Assembly (NCBI RefSeq): GCF_030683065.1
Contig: NZ_JAUXMX010000012.1
Location: 1 to 64,000 of the forward strand
Source: Pseudomonas sp.
GTDB lineage: Bacteria > Pseudomonadota > Gammaproteobacteria > Pseudomonadales > Pseudomonadaceae
Reading direction: 5' to 3'
Length of the DNA: 64,000 nt
How positions within the stretch are numbered: the first letter of the stretch is position 1; the number at the start of each line of letters is the position of its first letter. Below are positions 43,494-53,350 of the stretch, piece after piece. Below the pieces are notes generated by a model. It ran no database searches, was not told the DNA's origin, and saw nothing but the letters and a program-made list of their open reading frames with translations. Position numbers and translations under genes: made by a program.

Positions 43494-43529
43494 GGCACGA
43501 CAGTAATGTTTGTCAGGCGGATCGTTCGC

Positions 43530-43763
43530 TCATTTATGTCCAGCCAGACTCTGCGACAAGCTGAACATGAACAGCAGTAAATCCTTGTCCGGCGTAACCT
43601 GTTGCGTTGCTGCACTGATTTTACGTGGCAGTGGGCAGTACTCAACCTGACTGGCGTTACCCAGCATCACCGGGCCCGGCTCATGCCAGGCTGCCGCAGC
43701 CAAAGAGGCCACGCCCAGTGCCGCAATCAGAAAAACACCTCTAGCAATTTCTAACTTCATCAT
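43530..43763 (-). CDS. Small exported protein coupled to inaA
   Basis: A 77-residue protein, start MMKLEIARGVFLIAALG at 43763. Residues 1-25 form a signal peptide ending in SLAAAA; the mature part is about 50 residues with one cysteine (VEYCPLPRK) and ends LSQSLAGHK. The ATG pair overlaps the stop of inaA (ATGATG), and AAGGGG lies upstream, so translation is coupled. No family is recognised. An association with the outer membrane or periplasm is inferred from the signal and partner. Confidence 0.72.
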   Translation of the reverse strand: MMKLEIARGVFLIAALGVASLAAAAWHEPGPVMLGNASQVEYCPLPRKISAATQQVTPDKDLLLFMFSLSQSLAGHK

Positions 43764-44446
43764 TGCAACCCCTTGATAGCGCTGCCAAACGCCTGCTGAT
43801 AAAAGTAGACCAATCGATCCCAATCACCAGCACTCCACGACGAATGGCGCTTTAGTTGCTGCATGTCATGGCGAGCAGCCCGTCGTGGACTGAATCGCCG
43901 GCGGCTTTTTTCCAGGTCCAGCAGGGCTGTTTCAACCTCGATGCACTCACCCACCTGCTCGACTCGCACGAACAGATGCTTCTGATAGAGGCAGCCATGC
44001 TGCCAGCCAGCCCGGTGAAATCGCGCCAGCATGCCAGCCACTTGCTCCAGCAACTGCTCGTTCACCGCCGCGCTGAAACACTCACGGCCGCCCTCGGCGT
44101 ACCAGTGACTGAGTTCCTGAAAGCCTTTAAGTTCCTCAGACACCAGCAAACCACGCCAACGCCCGGCAGCGTCGCGCTGCACGTCGCAATAGAGCAGGTT
44201 CGGCGCCTTTACGCCGAGTAGCGGCAGGGCCAACAAGGCATCACGCTCACGCAGCACCGTGGGCCGACCGAACGGGTAACGCAGGCTGCGATAGAAGTGT
44301 CCAACCTGACGCTTGGCATAAAGCACTTGGCCGTCGCTTTGGCACAACCGCTGTACGCCGCTCTCGCCTCCGCGCCGATGATTGGGTTCTTCGACCCATT
44401 CACCCTGCAATTGCCACCACTGCTCGAATGCCATCGCCACTGTCAT
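43760..44446 (-). CDS. inaA: InaA-type lipopolysaccharide kinase-like protein
   Basis: A 228-residue cytosolic protein of the Kdo/WaaP kinase group, InaA branch. Signature stretches include GGESGVQRL, KRQVGHFYRSLRYPFGRPTVLRE, HRAGWQHGCLYQKHLFVR and ALLDLEKSRRRFS. In ordinary kinases of this fold HxD carries the catalytic Asp; here the residue is Cys (HGCLY), as in the second copy at 59746. It begins at 44446 (MTVAMAFEQ). In P. putida and P. aeruginosa inaA genes respond to weak acids and ColRS. The downstream small exported protein is coupled. Confidence 0.85.
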   Translation of the reverse strand: MTVAMAFEQWWQLQGEWVEEPNHRRGGESGVQRLCQSDGQVLYAKRQVGHFYRSLRYPFGRPTVLRERDALLALPLLGVKAPNLLYCDVQRDAAGRWRGLLVSEELKGFQELSHWYAEGGRECFSAAVNEQLLEQVAGMLARFHRAGWQHGCLYQKHLFVRVEQVGECIEVETALLDLEKSRRRFSPRRAARHDMQQLKRHSSWSAGDWDRLVYFYQQAFGSAIKGLQ

Positions 44447-44937
44447 TTCATCCGCCTGTAAATCGAGCGCCTCAACCTGACCGCATACAGCTACCCGCCC
44501 TGGCAAGTCACTATCAGTAACAAACCAGCTCGCCGGGTAACCTCCCGCGCCGCGTCACAAAGGGCCCGGGCACCCTGGCTGCATGGGCACAACCATCGAT
44601 GGCGTGCTGGTTGCAGCGAGAACGAAACTTAGAGCAATTTACAGGCCATAAAAGCGAGCAATTTACAGGGCCATAAGAACGGATGCCGTTTAACAGCCGC
44701 ACCCATCACGCTCAGCGCGACCAAGCCGTCCATTGAGCAACATCGGCACGCCAGGCTGCGTCCACTGCAAGGCTATGCCGACGTTAGTGGGGTGCAGGAA
44801 TAACCCTAATGGGCATGCCTCTGCCGCGCCTCGCTGCGCCCAACGCCAACCTACACGCGCAGACCGGCCTCCAGGGCGGCGCTGGCGCGCACTGCGAACA
44901 CGTCTCATCGGGCGCAGCAGTTGACGATTACGCAGCC
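44447..44937. other. Intergenic region upstream of inaA, with direct repeats
   Basis: About 490 bp between inaA and the terminator at 44941. I see no gene. It contains the tandem copy at 44632-44676 and a GC-rich part (44800-44930) with the wording of Pseudomonas intergenic repeats, but no clear palindrome. inaA's promoter must be here. Confidence 0.45.
44632..44676. repeat. Two copies of a 20-base direct repeat
   Basis: GAGCAATTTACAGGCCATAA (44632-44651) and GAGCAATTTACAGGGCCATAA (44656-44676), 24 bases apart and almost identical. They lie about 190 bp upstream of inaA. They could be a regulator site or a small recombination scar. Confidence 0.65.
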
Positions 44938-44940
44938 AAT

Positions 44941-44969
44941 AAAAAACCCGCGCCGAGGCGCGGGTTTTT
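44941..44969. terminator. Strong bidirectional terminator, likely original groEL terminator
   Basis: A6-CCCGCGCC-GA-GGCGCGGG-T5. On the minus strand it lies just past the 3' end of the group II intron, so before the intron came in it would have followed groEL closely. Confidence 0.85.
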
Positions 44970-45037
44970 CAAGGACTGCTGGGGAGCAGGCTGGCTGTCG
45001 GGTAAGAAATGGCCATTCCTAGCCATCCCTCCCCTAA

Positions 45038-45071
45038 GAACCGTACGTGCGAGTTTCACCGCATACGGCTC
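45038..45071 (-). ncRNA. Group II intron domain V
   Basis: A 34-base hairpin beginning GAGCCGTATGCGG and ending CGTACGGTTC on the minus strand, the catalytic core of the ribozyme. Its first bases overlap the stop codon of the maturase gene. Confidence 0.9.
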
Positions 45072-46761
45072 AAGCCTTTGTAAGCCCTCTCTCAATCGAG
45101 AGAACCGGTGCAACACTGTGTAACTGCCGATGACAATTAGGATGCAGCAGCACCAAATTATCCATCGCATCGCTCCCCCCTTTGTGCCGTTCGATGACAT
45201 GGTGAATATTCCATCCCGTCTCGAACGTAATCAACTGCTTGCACATCGGGCATCGCTTGCTCTGGCCGAGCCATAACGTCAGCGTCTTCCGTTTCCCCTC
45301 ATCCGACCTTCGCCACGCATATTCCAGCCGTTGCTCGAAGTACATCTCGTCCTCTGGGGCGTATGGGTTAGCCTCCGCCTTGATCTTGGTGTGCCGCTTG
45401 ATTGGCGTATCGCTGGCGTACAACAAGTGGAGCAGTTTTCCGCTGAGCTGTAGTCCGGAGAAGACCCAATTGCGTGGTCCCACGCGCTTGAAGTACTTAT
45501 CCTTGACCCAACGTTTGCAGCGATTTCCATGTCGCCGCCTGCACCATCGCCATAGCAATTTCCAGATTCTGTAATCCACATAGTTAAAGGTCTGCTTAGC
45601 GACAATCGGCCGATGATAGTTGGACCAACCCCGAATAACCGGATTGAGCCGCTCGATCAACAGACTGGCCGGTACCGCTTTGTTCGCTTCAACCAGTGCC
45701 TTAACCTTGGCCAAAAATGCTTTCACGTTCTTGTGGGCTGGCTTTATCAGCAGCTTGTCACCGTACTTGCGAACATTCTGACCCAGGAAATCAAACCCCT
45801 CCGATACATGCGTGAACAGCGTTTTCTCCACCGCAAGACTCAACCCACGCTCGGCCATAAAGGCTTCGACGACAGGCTTTACCTCATTTTCCAGCAGCTC
45901 TTTCGAGATGCCAGTGATGACGAAATCATCTGCATAACGCACATAGTTGACCTTGGTCTTGTAGCTGGCTTTGGTATTGCGCTGCCCGAATCGAGATTCA
46001 AGCTCCTTTTCCAGTCCATCAAGCGCCAAATTGGCCAATACGGGAGAAATAATGCCTCCTTGCGGAGTTCCCGCCCCGGTTGGGCTCAATCGGCCAGATT
46101 CCATATATCCCGCCTTCAGCCACTTCCTTAAAACCACCTTGTCCATAGGGACGTTGGTGATCAGCCAGTCGTGACTGATGTTGTCGAAACACCCCTTGAT
46201 ATCGCCCTCCATGACCCACTGCGTAGAATGCTTACGACTGAGATTGATGAACAATTGCTCAATTGCATCTGCCGTGGAGCGGTGAGGACGGAAGCCGTAG
46301 GAATTCCGGTCAGCTGTGGTCTCCGACACCGGTTCGAGGGCCAGCAGGTATAACGCCTGCATTGCTCGATCCAGCATCGTCGGTATTCCCAGCGGACGGC
46401 GCTGGCCATTAGCTTTCGGGATATACACCCGTCGCAATGGCCGGGGTTGGTAGCCCCTGCGCTGTAACCGAAAAACTGACTTCCATTTGCTTTCAGGCGT
46501 GCTCCAGGTTTCCCCATCGACGCCCGGAGTCCTGCGACCCCGGTTTTCAGTGACTCGCTTTACCGCCAACGCCTTGGCGGCAAACGAACGAACCAGCATG
46601 CGCTGCAAGGCTTTCACCTGCCGCCACTGCTGACTCTTGGCTGCCTTCGCGATTCGAACCTGTAGCCCTCTCACCCGTCGATGACTGGTTTCCCAGTCGA
46701 TCATGTGCCAACCAGTGGCCGGGAGGGAGGATGCAGGTACTTCTATTTCAGACGCACTCAT
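45070..46761 (-). CDS. ltrA: Group II intron reverse transcriptase/maturase with HNH endonuclease
   Basis: A 563-residue intron-encoded protein that splices and mobilises the host intron. The RT domain shows PKANGQRRPLGIPTMLDR, GDIKGCFDNISH, GTPQGGIISPVLANL and the catalytic YADDFVI. A maturase X domain follows (NPVIRGWSNYHR). A C-terminal HNH endonuclease is present: CPMCKQL, NIHHVIERHKGG, NLVLLHPNCHRQLH. The start at 46761 has GGAGG eight bases upstream; an earlier TTG is not needed. The stop lies at the edge of domain V. The gene is intact, so mobility is plausible. Confidence 0.95.
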   Translation of the reverse strand: MSASEIEVPASSLPATGWHMIDWETSHRRVRGLQVRIAKAAKSQQWRQVKALQRMLVRSFAAKALAVKRVTENRGRRTPGVDGETWSTPESKWKSVFRLQRRGYQPRPLRRVYIPKANGQRRPLGIPTMLDRAMQALYLLALEPVSETTADRNSYGFRPHRSTADAIEQLFINLSRKHSTQWVMEGDIKGCFDNISHDWLITNVPMDKVVLRKWLKAGYMESGRLSPTGAGTPQGGIISPVLANLALDGLEKELESRFGQRNTKASYKTKVNYVRYADDFVITGISKELLENEVKPVVEAFMAERGLSLAVEKTLFTHVSEGFDFLGQNVRKYGDKLLIKPAHKNVKAFLAKVKALVEANKAVPASLLIERLNPVIRGWSNYHRPIVAKQTFNYVDYRIWKLLWRWCRRRHGNRCKRWVKDKYFKRVGPRNWVFSGLQLSGKLLHLLYASDTPIKRHTKIKAEANPYAPEDEMYFEQRLEYAWRRSDEGKRKTLTLWLGQSKRCPMCKQLITFETGWNIHHVIERHKGGSDAMDNLVLLHPNCHRQLHSVAPVLSIERGLTKA

Positions 46762-47618
46762 CTTGCTTTCCTCCAAAGAAAATTTCCCTTGGCGGCAGCA
46801 GACACACGTCCCCCCTGCGGGGGAGTGAGTTCACTGCCCCGCAAGGGATTTTTATTTGATGAATGCTGCCGGTCAGCCCAGCAGACATCCACTCTTGATG
46901 GCTTTACATGCCTTCACGCGATCAAAGACCCGTCGGAAGTGGGCACCCTTTCGGGCCAAGGCAATAGCCTCTATCCAATACCATTACAGGATGGCATTCG
47001 CTTTTTCCGACATCCTTTGCCCGCACTTCCAACAGCTTTCCTTACGGTTAGCCTGCCCTGCCATGACGGCCAGTGGCGAAAATACGGGTTTACCGAGTTC
47101 CATACCTGTCACAAGGATGGGTTAGGTCCTGCCTATTCACCGATGACTCAATGTCAGCGTGTCTCCAGATGTAAAAGAGACAACCAGTCATGCACCATTT
47201 TGGTCAAAGCCTATCAGCAACTTTGGCTCCATGCGGTTGACGGTGTTTATCAGCAGTTCACTTATGTTGACCATACCAACCAGCCTAGCGTCGCACCCGC
47301 GTGTTGCTCGCAGGATTTGCATGGCACCTCGCGGCGACCACACACCACAAACATCGTGGGACTACATTGTCAGGAAGCTTCGCACCCCACCGTTACCAGT
47401 GACGCACTATCCGTAGGCTACTTTTGGCTGAACAAAAGGTCTCATGCCCAAATACCTTGTGGTATTCGAGAGAGACAATGACAGATACAGCTTGCGCCCT
47501 GTAGAAGAGCTAACAAGCACATATCAAACAAGATCCCATACAAGCAGCCACTCCCCTTGGGGAATATGCTTCTTGCAGGTAATTTGAGAGCGGGTAAAGC
47601 TCCAAATTTAAGGCGCAC
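46762..47618 (-). ncRNA. Group II intron 5' RNA domains (I to IV start)
   Basis: About 860 bases from the GTGCG 5' end to the maturase start, the usual size for domains I-III plus the start of IV. The region also yields a plus-strand open frame of over 200 codons that lacks any protein-like features and is rejected. Confidence 0.75.
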
Positions 47619-47649
47619 TTACCCTGTATTCGACACCTTGTGGGTGACC

Positions 47650-47671
47650 AAAACCGGGCTTAGAGGCCCGG
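47650..47671 (-). terminator. Terminator-like hairpin in the groEL 3' UTR
   Basis: On the minus strand: CCGGGC, six-base loop, GCCCGG, TTTT. It lies about 30 bases before the intron 5' end, so transcripts from groEL may stop here before reaching the intron. Confidence 0.55.
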
Positions 47672-47706
47672 GATCGGGTTTTAATAGTGCTATTTTCTGC
47701 GGGAAA

Positions 47707-47734
47707 GTGGTCACCAAACCATGTTGGTGACCAC
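47707..47734. repeat. Perfect 11-bp inverted repeat after groEL
   Basis: GTGGTCACCAA, loop ACCATG, TTGGTGACCAC. The core GGTGACC occurs a third time at 47643-47649. It is a stable hairpin in the groEL 3' UTR with no T-run, perhaps an mRNA stabiliser. Confidence 0.65.
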
Positions 47735-47779
47735 CAGATGTAGCCCGCTAGGCTAGCTACCTACAACGACTCTCGTCGC

Positions 47780-49436
<1,657 letters not shown>

Positions 49437-49484
49437 TCAAAATTCGTTTTGGTGGAGCGCGATGCACAGTGGCGGAGACGGAAA

Positions 49485-49778
49485 TCAGGCTTCCAGAACG
49501 GCCAGGATTTCGCTCTCGCTCATGACCAACAGCTCTTCGCCGTCGACCTTGATGGCATTGCTGCCGGAGTAAGGACCAAACACCACTTTGTCACCAACGT
49601 TGACGGCCAGCGCACGCACTTCACCGTTGTCCAGCACGCGACCGGTACCTACAGCGACGATTTCGCCCTGGTTCGGCTTCTCGGCAGCGGAACCTGGCAG
49701 CACGATGCCGCCTGCGGTTTTGGTTTCTTCTTCGCTGCGACGGATTACGACGCGGTCATGCAGAGGACGAAGCTTCAT
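49485..49778 (-). CDS. groES: Co-chaperonin GroES (10 kDa)
   Basis: A 97-residue heptameric lid for GroEL. It begins [14 protein letters not shown] and has the mobile loop [21 protein letters not shown] and [22 protein letters not shown]. The start at 49778 matches the family; the frame extends upstream but without ribosome site. It is the first gene of groESL, 150 bp downstream of a sigma-32 promoter. Confidence 0.99.
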   Translation of the reverse strand: MKLRPLHDRVVIRRSEEETKTAGGIVLPGSAAEKPNQGEIVAVGTGRVLDNGEVRALAVNVGDKVVFGPYSGSNAIKVDGEELLVMSESEILAVLEA

Positions 49779-49925
49779 TGTCGATCTCTCCCAAATAGGT
49801 TGTTTACATCGACCGGCGTTCACACCGGCGGGTTAGCAAAGTCCGGCGAAGCCGGTTGCGCTGCACCGAAGTACAACGCGGAAGTCTGTTCTGCCGAAAC
49901 CAGCAGAAAACCTTGCGGTGACCGC

Positions 49926-49954
49926 TACATAAGGGCGCACAAGTGGATTTCAAG
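49926..49954 (-). promoter_or_regulatory. Sigma-32 (RpoH) heat-shock promoter of groESL
   Basis: On the minus strand CTTGAAA (49948-49954) is followed after 12 bases by CCCTTATGTA (49926-49935), close to the RpoH consensus CTTGAAA-N(11-15)-CCCCATNTA. It leaves a leader of about 140 bases before groES. Confidence 0.75.
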
Positions 49955-50090
49955 GGTCAGCGATTAATTTTTTACGGCTGATGAGCGACTGTAGCGGCGT
50001 ATTGGCGCAGGCCCAATGGGCAAAATAAGCCCTTGAGCGGCGCGATTGCCCAGCCGCTCACCTGCAGTGCATGGCGCTTGGGCAATTGCA

Positions 50091-50555
50091 TCAATCGCGG
50101 CGCTCGTACTCGCCTTCCAGCACATTCGGCTGGGCAGCACCCGGCCGAGTCTGTCCGGTGCGCGCTGCAAGGTCATCGACAAATGCCCGCTGGCGCATGG
50201 CTTGCTCAGCCGCGCGCAGGCGGATTTTGTTCACCAGCAACCGGCGAGTGAAGGGGATCAGGCACAGCACGCCGAAGATATCGCTGATGAAGCCCGGCAG
50301 CAGCAGCAGGCCGCCGCCGACCGCAATCAGCAGGCCCTCGAGCATTTCCTGCTCGGGCAGTTCGCCGCGCGCCAGCTTCTCGCGCGCGCGCCAGGCTGTA
50401 GCCACGCCGGCAACGCGCAGCAAAATGCTGCCGAGAATCGCCGTACCTATCACCAGCAACAGGGTGGACAGCACACCAATCGCACTGCCCACCTGGATCA
50501 GCAGCGCTAGCTCGATGACCGGGAACAGCAAGAACAAAAACAAAAAAACACGCAT
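50091..50555 (-). CDS. fxsA: FxsA-family membrane protein
   Basis: A 154-residue inner-membrane protein with three to four hydrophobic segments (RVFLFLFLLFPVIELALLIQV at the start, then IGVLSTLLLVIGTAILGSILL and LLIAVGGGLLLLPGFISDIFG). The last stretch, LLPGFISDIFG, is the FxsA hallmark. ATG at 50555 is preferred over the TTG one codon upstream. FxsA is known for overcoming F exclusion of phage T7 and often neighbours groESL. Confidence 0.93.
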   Translation of the reverse strand: MRVFLFLFLLFPVIELALLIQVGSAIGVLSTLLLVIGTAILGSILLRVAGVATAWRAREKLARGELPEQEMLEGLLIAVGGGLLLLPGFISDIFGVLCLIPFTRRLLVNKIRLRAAEQAMRQRAFVDDLAARTGQTRPGAAQPNVLEGEYERRD

Positions 50556-50618
50556 CAAAGATTCCTTAGCGGAAGAACGGCTTCCAATAAGCTGTAAGTA
50601 TGGGGTATTGCGCTTAAT

Positions 50619-51425
50619 TCAAGCTGAAGCGCTACCGTCGGTCGGCCAGGTTTGTGCACGAACCAGCTGGACAAAGGCCTGACGCACCTCAGCGGAGGTG
50701 TTGCAAGATGCGGCGAAAGCCAACCAATACAACCCTTGACCGATGCGCAGGTGGAACCCTTCACTGTCGATACCCACCAGTTCGGCCGGCACCTGGCTCG
50801 GCAAACCAGCCAGGGCGACATAATGAGCGATGGCGCTGGCGTGGTCACTGTTCATGTGCGCGATCATGCCCTGCTCGACTTCACCGGTGTCGACTGGCGC
50901 AGCAGTGGCTGCCACAGTATCAACCGGCGCAGTGTCGACTGGCGCAGTATCGACTGGCGAAGCGAACGGGTTAGCCAGCGCCACCTGATCCAACCAGTGA
51001 ATCGCGCCGAAACCACCGATGTAACGCCAACGTACCGGTGCCAACACCCAGAAATCGAAATCATGGGCGCGGTGATAATTCTGCGACTCGGGAAAATAGC
51101 GGTAATAACGCCGGGCTGCAGCGTCGATTGCGGCCTGGTCACACAATTGTCGTGCTTGCGCGAGTAGCGTCAGACGACCGACCGCCTGCACATCCTCGGC
51201 GCCACGCTCACCGACAAACAGCGAGCACTTGGCGTCCTGCTTGAGGTTATGGGTGTGCTGGGCGATGCGGCTGATCAGGATCAACGGCCAGCCCTGAGCG
51301 TCCAGGCAGTAGGGCACCACTGATCCGAAAGGAAAGCCCGGCATAGCCTTCGAATGGGTCGAGAGCACCCCGCGGTATTCCTTGAGCAGCAATTCTCGGG
51401 CATGCTTGGCCGCTTTCACGCTCAC
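50619..51425 (-). CDS. HugZ-like haem/flavin-split-barrel protein
   Basis: A 268-residue protein of the HugZ/pyridoxamine-oxidase-like family. The N-terminal split barrel (STHSKAMPGFPFGSVVPYCLD, RIAQHTHNLKQDAKCSLFVG) is joined to a C-terminal DUF2470-type haem-binding-like part (IAHMNSDHASAIAHYVALAG). Between them is a repeat-coded linker of PVDTA units. The start is a GTG at 51425, seven bases after AAGGAG. HugZ in Helicobacter degrades haem; the Pseudomonas version may bind haem or flavin. It is divergent from the dehydrogenase at 51530. Confidence 0.85.
   Translation of the reverse strand: MSVKAAKHARELLLKEYRGVLSTHSKAMPGFPFGSVVPYCLDAQGWPLILISRIAQHTHNLKQDAKCSLFVGERGAEDVQAVGRLTLLAQARQLCDQAAIDAAARRYYRYFPESQNYHRAHDFDFWVLAPVRWRYIGGFGAIHWLDQVALANPFASPVDTAPVDTAPVDTVAATAAPVDTGEVEQGMIAHMNSDHASAIAHYVALAGLPSQVPAELVGIDSEGFHLRIGQGLYWLAFAASCNTSAEVRQAFVQLVRAQTWPTDGSASA
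50887..50961. repeat. 15-base tandem repeat in the HugZ linker
   Basis: Five 15-base units (50887-50901, 50902-50916, 50917-50931, 50932-50946, 50947-50961), four of them close variants of GTGTCGACTGGCGCA. Each codes for one PVDTA-like unit on the minus strand, so copy number changes keep the frame. Confidence 0.85.
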
Positions 51426-51529
51426 CTTATGACTCCTTGCAAAGAATCCGTCACTAACGGACAGGCGCCCTAGAATAGCTGTTACAGCGCGCCAGCGGGA
51501 CCACACGACACACCTTGAGGGGATACGCG

Positions 51530-52288
51530 ATGCAACTCAAAGACAAAGTTATCATCATCACTGGCGGTTGCCAGGGTCTAGGCCGCGCCATGGGCGAATA
51601 CCTGGCTGAAAAAGGCGTGAAACTGGCGCTGGTCGATCTCAACCAGGAAAAACTCGACGACGCTGTGGCCGCCTGCAAGGCCCATGGTGTGGAAGCACGC
51701 GCTTACCTGTGCAACGTGGCCAATGAGGAGCAGGTGACCCACATGGTTGCCCAGGTCGCCGAAGATTTCGGCGCGATCAATGGCCTGGTCAACAACGCAG
51801 GCATCCTGCGTGACGGCCTGACCATCAAGGTCAAAGACGGCGAAATGACCAAGATGAGCCTGGCTCAGTGGCAAGCGGTGATCGACGTCAACCTGACTGG
51901 CGTATTCCTCTGCACCCGCGAAGTGGCGGCGAAGATGATCGAGCTGAAGAACCAGGGCGCGATCGTCAACATCTCCTCGATCTCCCGCGCCGGCAACATG
52001 GGCCAGGCCAACTACTCTGCGGCCAAGGCTGGCGTTGCCGCTGACACCGTAGTCTGGGCCAAGGAACTGGCGCGCTACGGCATTCGTGTCGCGGGTGTCG
52101 CGCCCGGCTTCATCGAGACCGAAATGGTCGCCAGCATGAAACCCGAAGCCCTGGAAAAAATGACCGCAGGCATTCCACTGCGGCGCATGGGCAAGCCGGC
52201 CGAGATCGCCCATTCGGTAGCGTACATCCTGGAAAATGACTACTACACCGGCCGTATCCTCGAACTGGATGGCGGCCTGCGCATGTAA
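51530..52288 (+). CDS. Short-chain dehydrogenase, FabG-like 3-oxoacyl-ACP reductase
   Basis: A 252-residue oxidoreductase. The cofactor motif is TGGCQGLGRAMGEYL (residues 11-25), the NNAGIL motif follows, and the catalytic Ser and Tyr-Lys are in SSISRAGNMGQANYSAAKAG. GRILELDGGLRM closes the protein as in FabG. ATG at 51530 has a GAGGGG ribosome site. It is not the main fabG, which lies in the fatty-acid cluster in Pseudomonas. It is syntenic with an SDR next to fxsA and groESL in P. aeruginosa. The substrate is unknown. Confidence 0.88.
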   Translation: MQLKDKVIIITGGCQGLGRAMGEYLAEKGVKLALVDLNQEKLDDAVAACKAHGVEARAYLCNVANEEQVTHMVAQVAEDFGAINGLVNNAGILRDGLTIKVKDGEMTKMSLAQWQAVIDVNLTGVFLCTREVAAKMIELKNQGAIVNISSISRAGNMGQANYSAAKAGVAADTVVWAKELARYGIRVAGVAPGFIETEMVASMKPEALEKMTAGIPLRRMGKPAEIAHSVAYILENDYYTGRILELDGGLRM

Positions 52289-52344
52289 TCTCCGCGTGCA
52301 TCAGCCTGCAACGCGGCGCAATCCGGGCAGGCCAACGCACAGAC

Positions 52345-52381
52345 AAATGCCGCATTCCTGTCGAAGGGAACGCGGCATTTT
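52345..52381 (+). terminator. Rho-independent terminator after the SDR gene
   Basis: AAATGCCGC ... GCGGCATTTT, a nine-base stem with a loop holding a short CC/GG pair. The T-run is on both strands, so it can also end the convergent mscS transcript. Confidence 0.75.
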
Positions 52382-52416
52382 CATGGGTGCAACCGGTGGC
52401 TTTTAGCGCAGCTGAC

Positions 52417-53244
52417 TCAGCTTGGCTGAACCAGATGCACGACCCGCTGCGGGAACGGGATGCCGATACCGGCTTCAGTCAACTGCTCCTTGGCCTGCTC
52501 AGTGAAAGCAAAGGTCACTGGCCAGAAATCCGGCGTAGCCACCCAGACGCGCAATGACAAGTTGACCGCGCTATCTCCCAGCCCCGTGACGAACACCACC
52601 GGCGCCGGGTCGCGATGAATGCGCGGGTCCTCGGCGATCTTCAGCAGCACGTCGCGGGCTTTCTTGATGTCACTGGAGTAATCGATGCCCAGGTTGATGT
52701 CAGCGCGCCGCGTGGCCTCACGTGAGTAGTTAGTGATGTTGCCATTGGACAGGCTGCCATTAGGCACGATGACCACTTTGTTATCTGCGGTCTTCAGGGT
52801 GGTGTGGAAGATATGGATACTGTCGACACTGCCCGACACGCCCTGCCCTTCGATCCAGTCCCCCGCGCGAAACGGCCGAAACAGCATGATCAACACGCCA
52901 CCGGCAAAATTCGCCAGACTGCCTTGTAGCGCCAGGCCGACGGCCAAGCCTGCGGCACCGATGACCGCGATAAAGGAGGTGGTTTCAACGCCAATCATCG
53001 AGGCGACACTGACCAGCAGCAGCACCTTGAGAATCATGCTGGCCAGGCTGCCGATAAAACTGTGCAGCGCGCGGTCGACATTGCGCCGATCCAGTACCGC
53101 GCTGACTTTGAGGGTCAGCGTGTTGATAAACCACCAACCGATCAGCAGGGTGATAATCGCCAGGGTCAGTTGGCCACTGTATTGCAGCACCACTGGCAGC
53201 CAGCTCTCGGACATCTTCACCAGCTGTTCGACATTCATCTCCAT
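52417..53244 (-). CDS. mscS: MscS-family mechanosensitive channel
   Basis: A 275-residue inner-membrane channel that opens in hypo-osmotic shock. Three N-terminal helices are visible; the third contains the pore-lining AAGLAVGLALQGSLANFAGGVLIM, and the beta domain begins RPFRAGDWIEGQGVSGSVDSI. VPNGSLSNGNITNYS is the typical signature. Length suits the small MscS class. It is followed by yajQ upstream in the same direction, with a terminator between, so the two are separately transcribed. Confidence 0.93.
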   Translation of the reverse strand: MEMNVEQLVKMSESWLPVVLQYSGQLTLAIITLLIGWWFINTLTLKVSAVLDRRNVDRALHSFIGSLASMILKVLLLVSVASMIGVETTSFIAVIGAAGLAVGLALQGSLANFAGGVLIMLFRPFRAGDWIEGQGVSGSVDSIHIFHTTLKTADNKVVIVPNGSLSNGNITNYSREATRRADINLGIDYSSDIKKARDVLLKIAEDPRIHRDPAPVVFVTGLGDSAVNLSLRVWVATPDFWPVTFAFTEQAKEQLTEAGIGIPFPQRVVHLVQPS

Positions 53245-53267
53245 TTACCACTCCTTGTTCACTGCTT

Positions 53268-53302
53268 AAAACGCGACCGCCATGGCAAGCCATGGCGGTC
53301 GC
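53268..53302 (-). terminator. Rho-independent terminator after yajQ
   Basis: A perfect 14-base inverted repeat (GCGACCGCCATGGC, AA loop, GCCATGGCGGTCGC at 53273-53302) followed by GTTTTAAG on the minus strand. It ends yajQ transcription. Confidence 0.85.
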
Positions 53303-53350
53303 TTTACAATCATTGCTGCTGCGCAACCCAGGCCCGACGGGCTCGCTGCG

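Larger units (their letters stand above)
44997..47618 (-). mobile_element. Group II intron with its own reverse transcriptase
   Basis: A retroelement of about 2.6 kb on the minus strand. The 5' end is set at GTGCG (47618), the usual GUGYG start; the 3' end at GAC (44997), giving the AY ending. Domain V is clear at 45038-45071, and a domain VI-like stem follows with a candidate branch A seven bases from the end. About 850 bases of 5' RNA domains precede the maturase gene. It interrupts the region between groEL and a strong terminator, with no duplication. The ends are inferred from motifs and not proven. Confidence 0.8.

Noticed and set aside
43490..43512. Possible sigma-54 site TGGCACGACAGTAATG
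   Set aside because: The -24 part fits but the -12 GC is missing, so it is not a promoter.
46681..47481. Plus-strand frame in the intron 5' region
   Set aside because: The region is ribozyme RNA on the other strand; the frame has no protein-like pattern.
47618..47671. Classical group IIC insertion directly after a terminator
   Set aside because: The hairpin ends about 30 bases before the intron start, and the maturase has an HNH domain and long 5' RNA region unlike typical IIC elements.
50887..50961. CRISPR-like repeats
   Set aside because: Units are contiguous with no spacers and lie in frame within hugZ.
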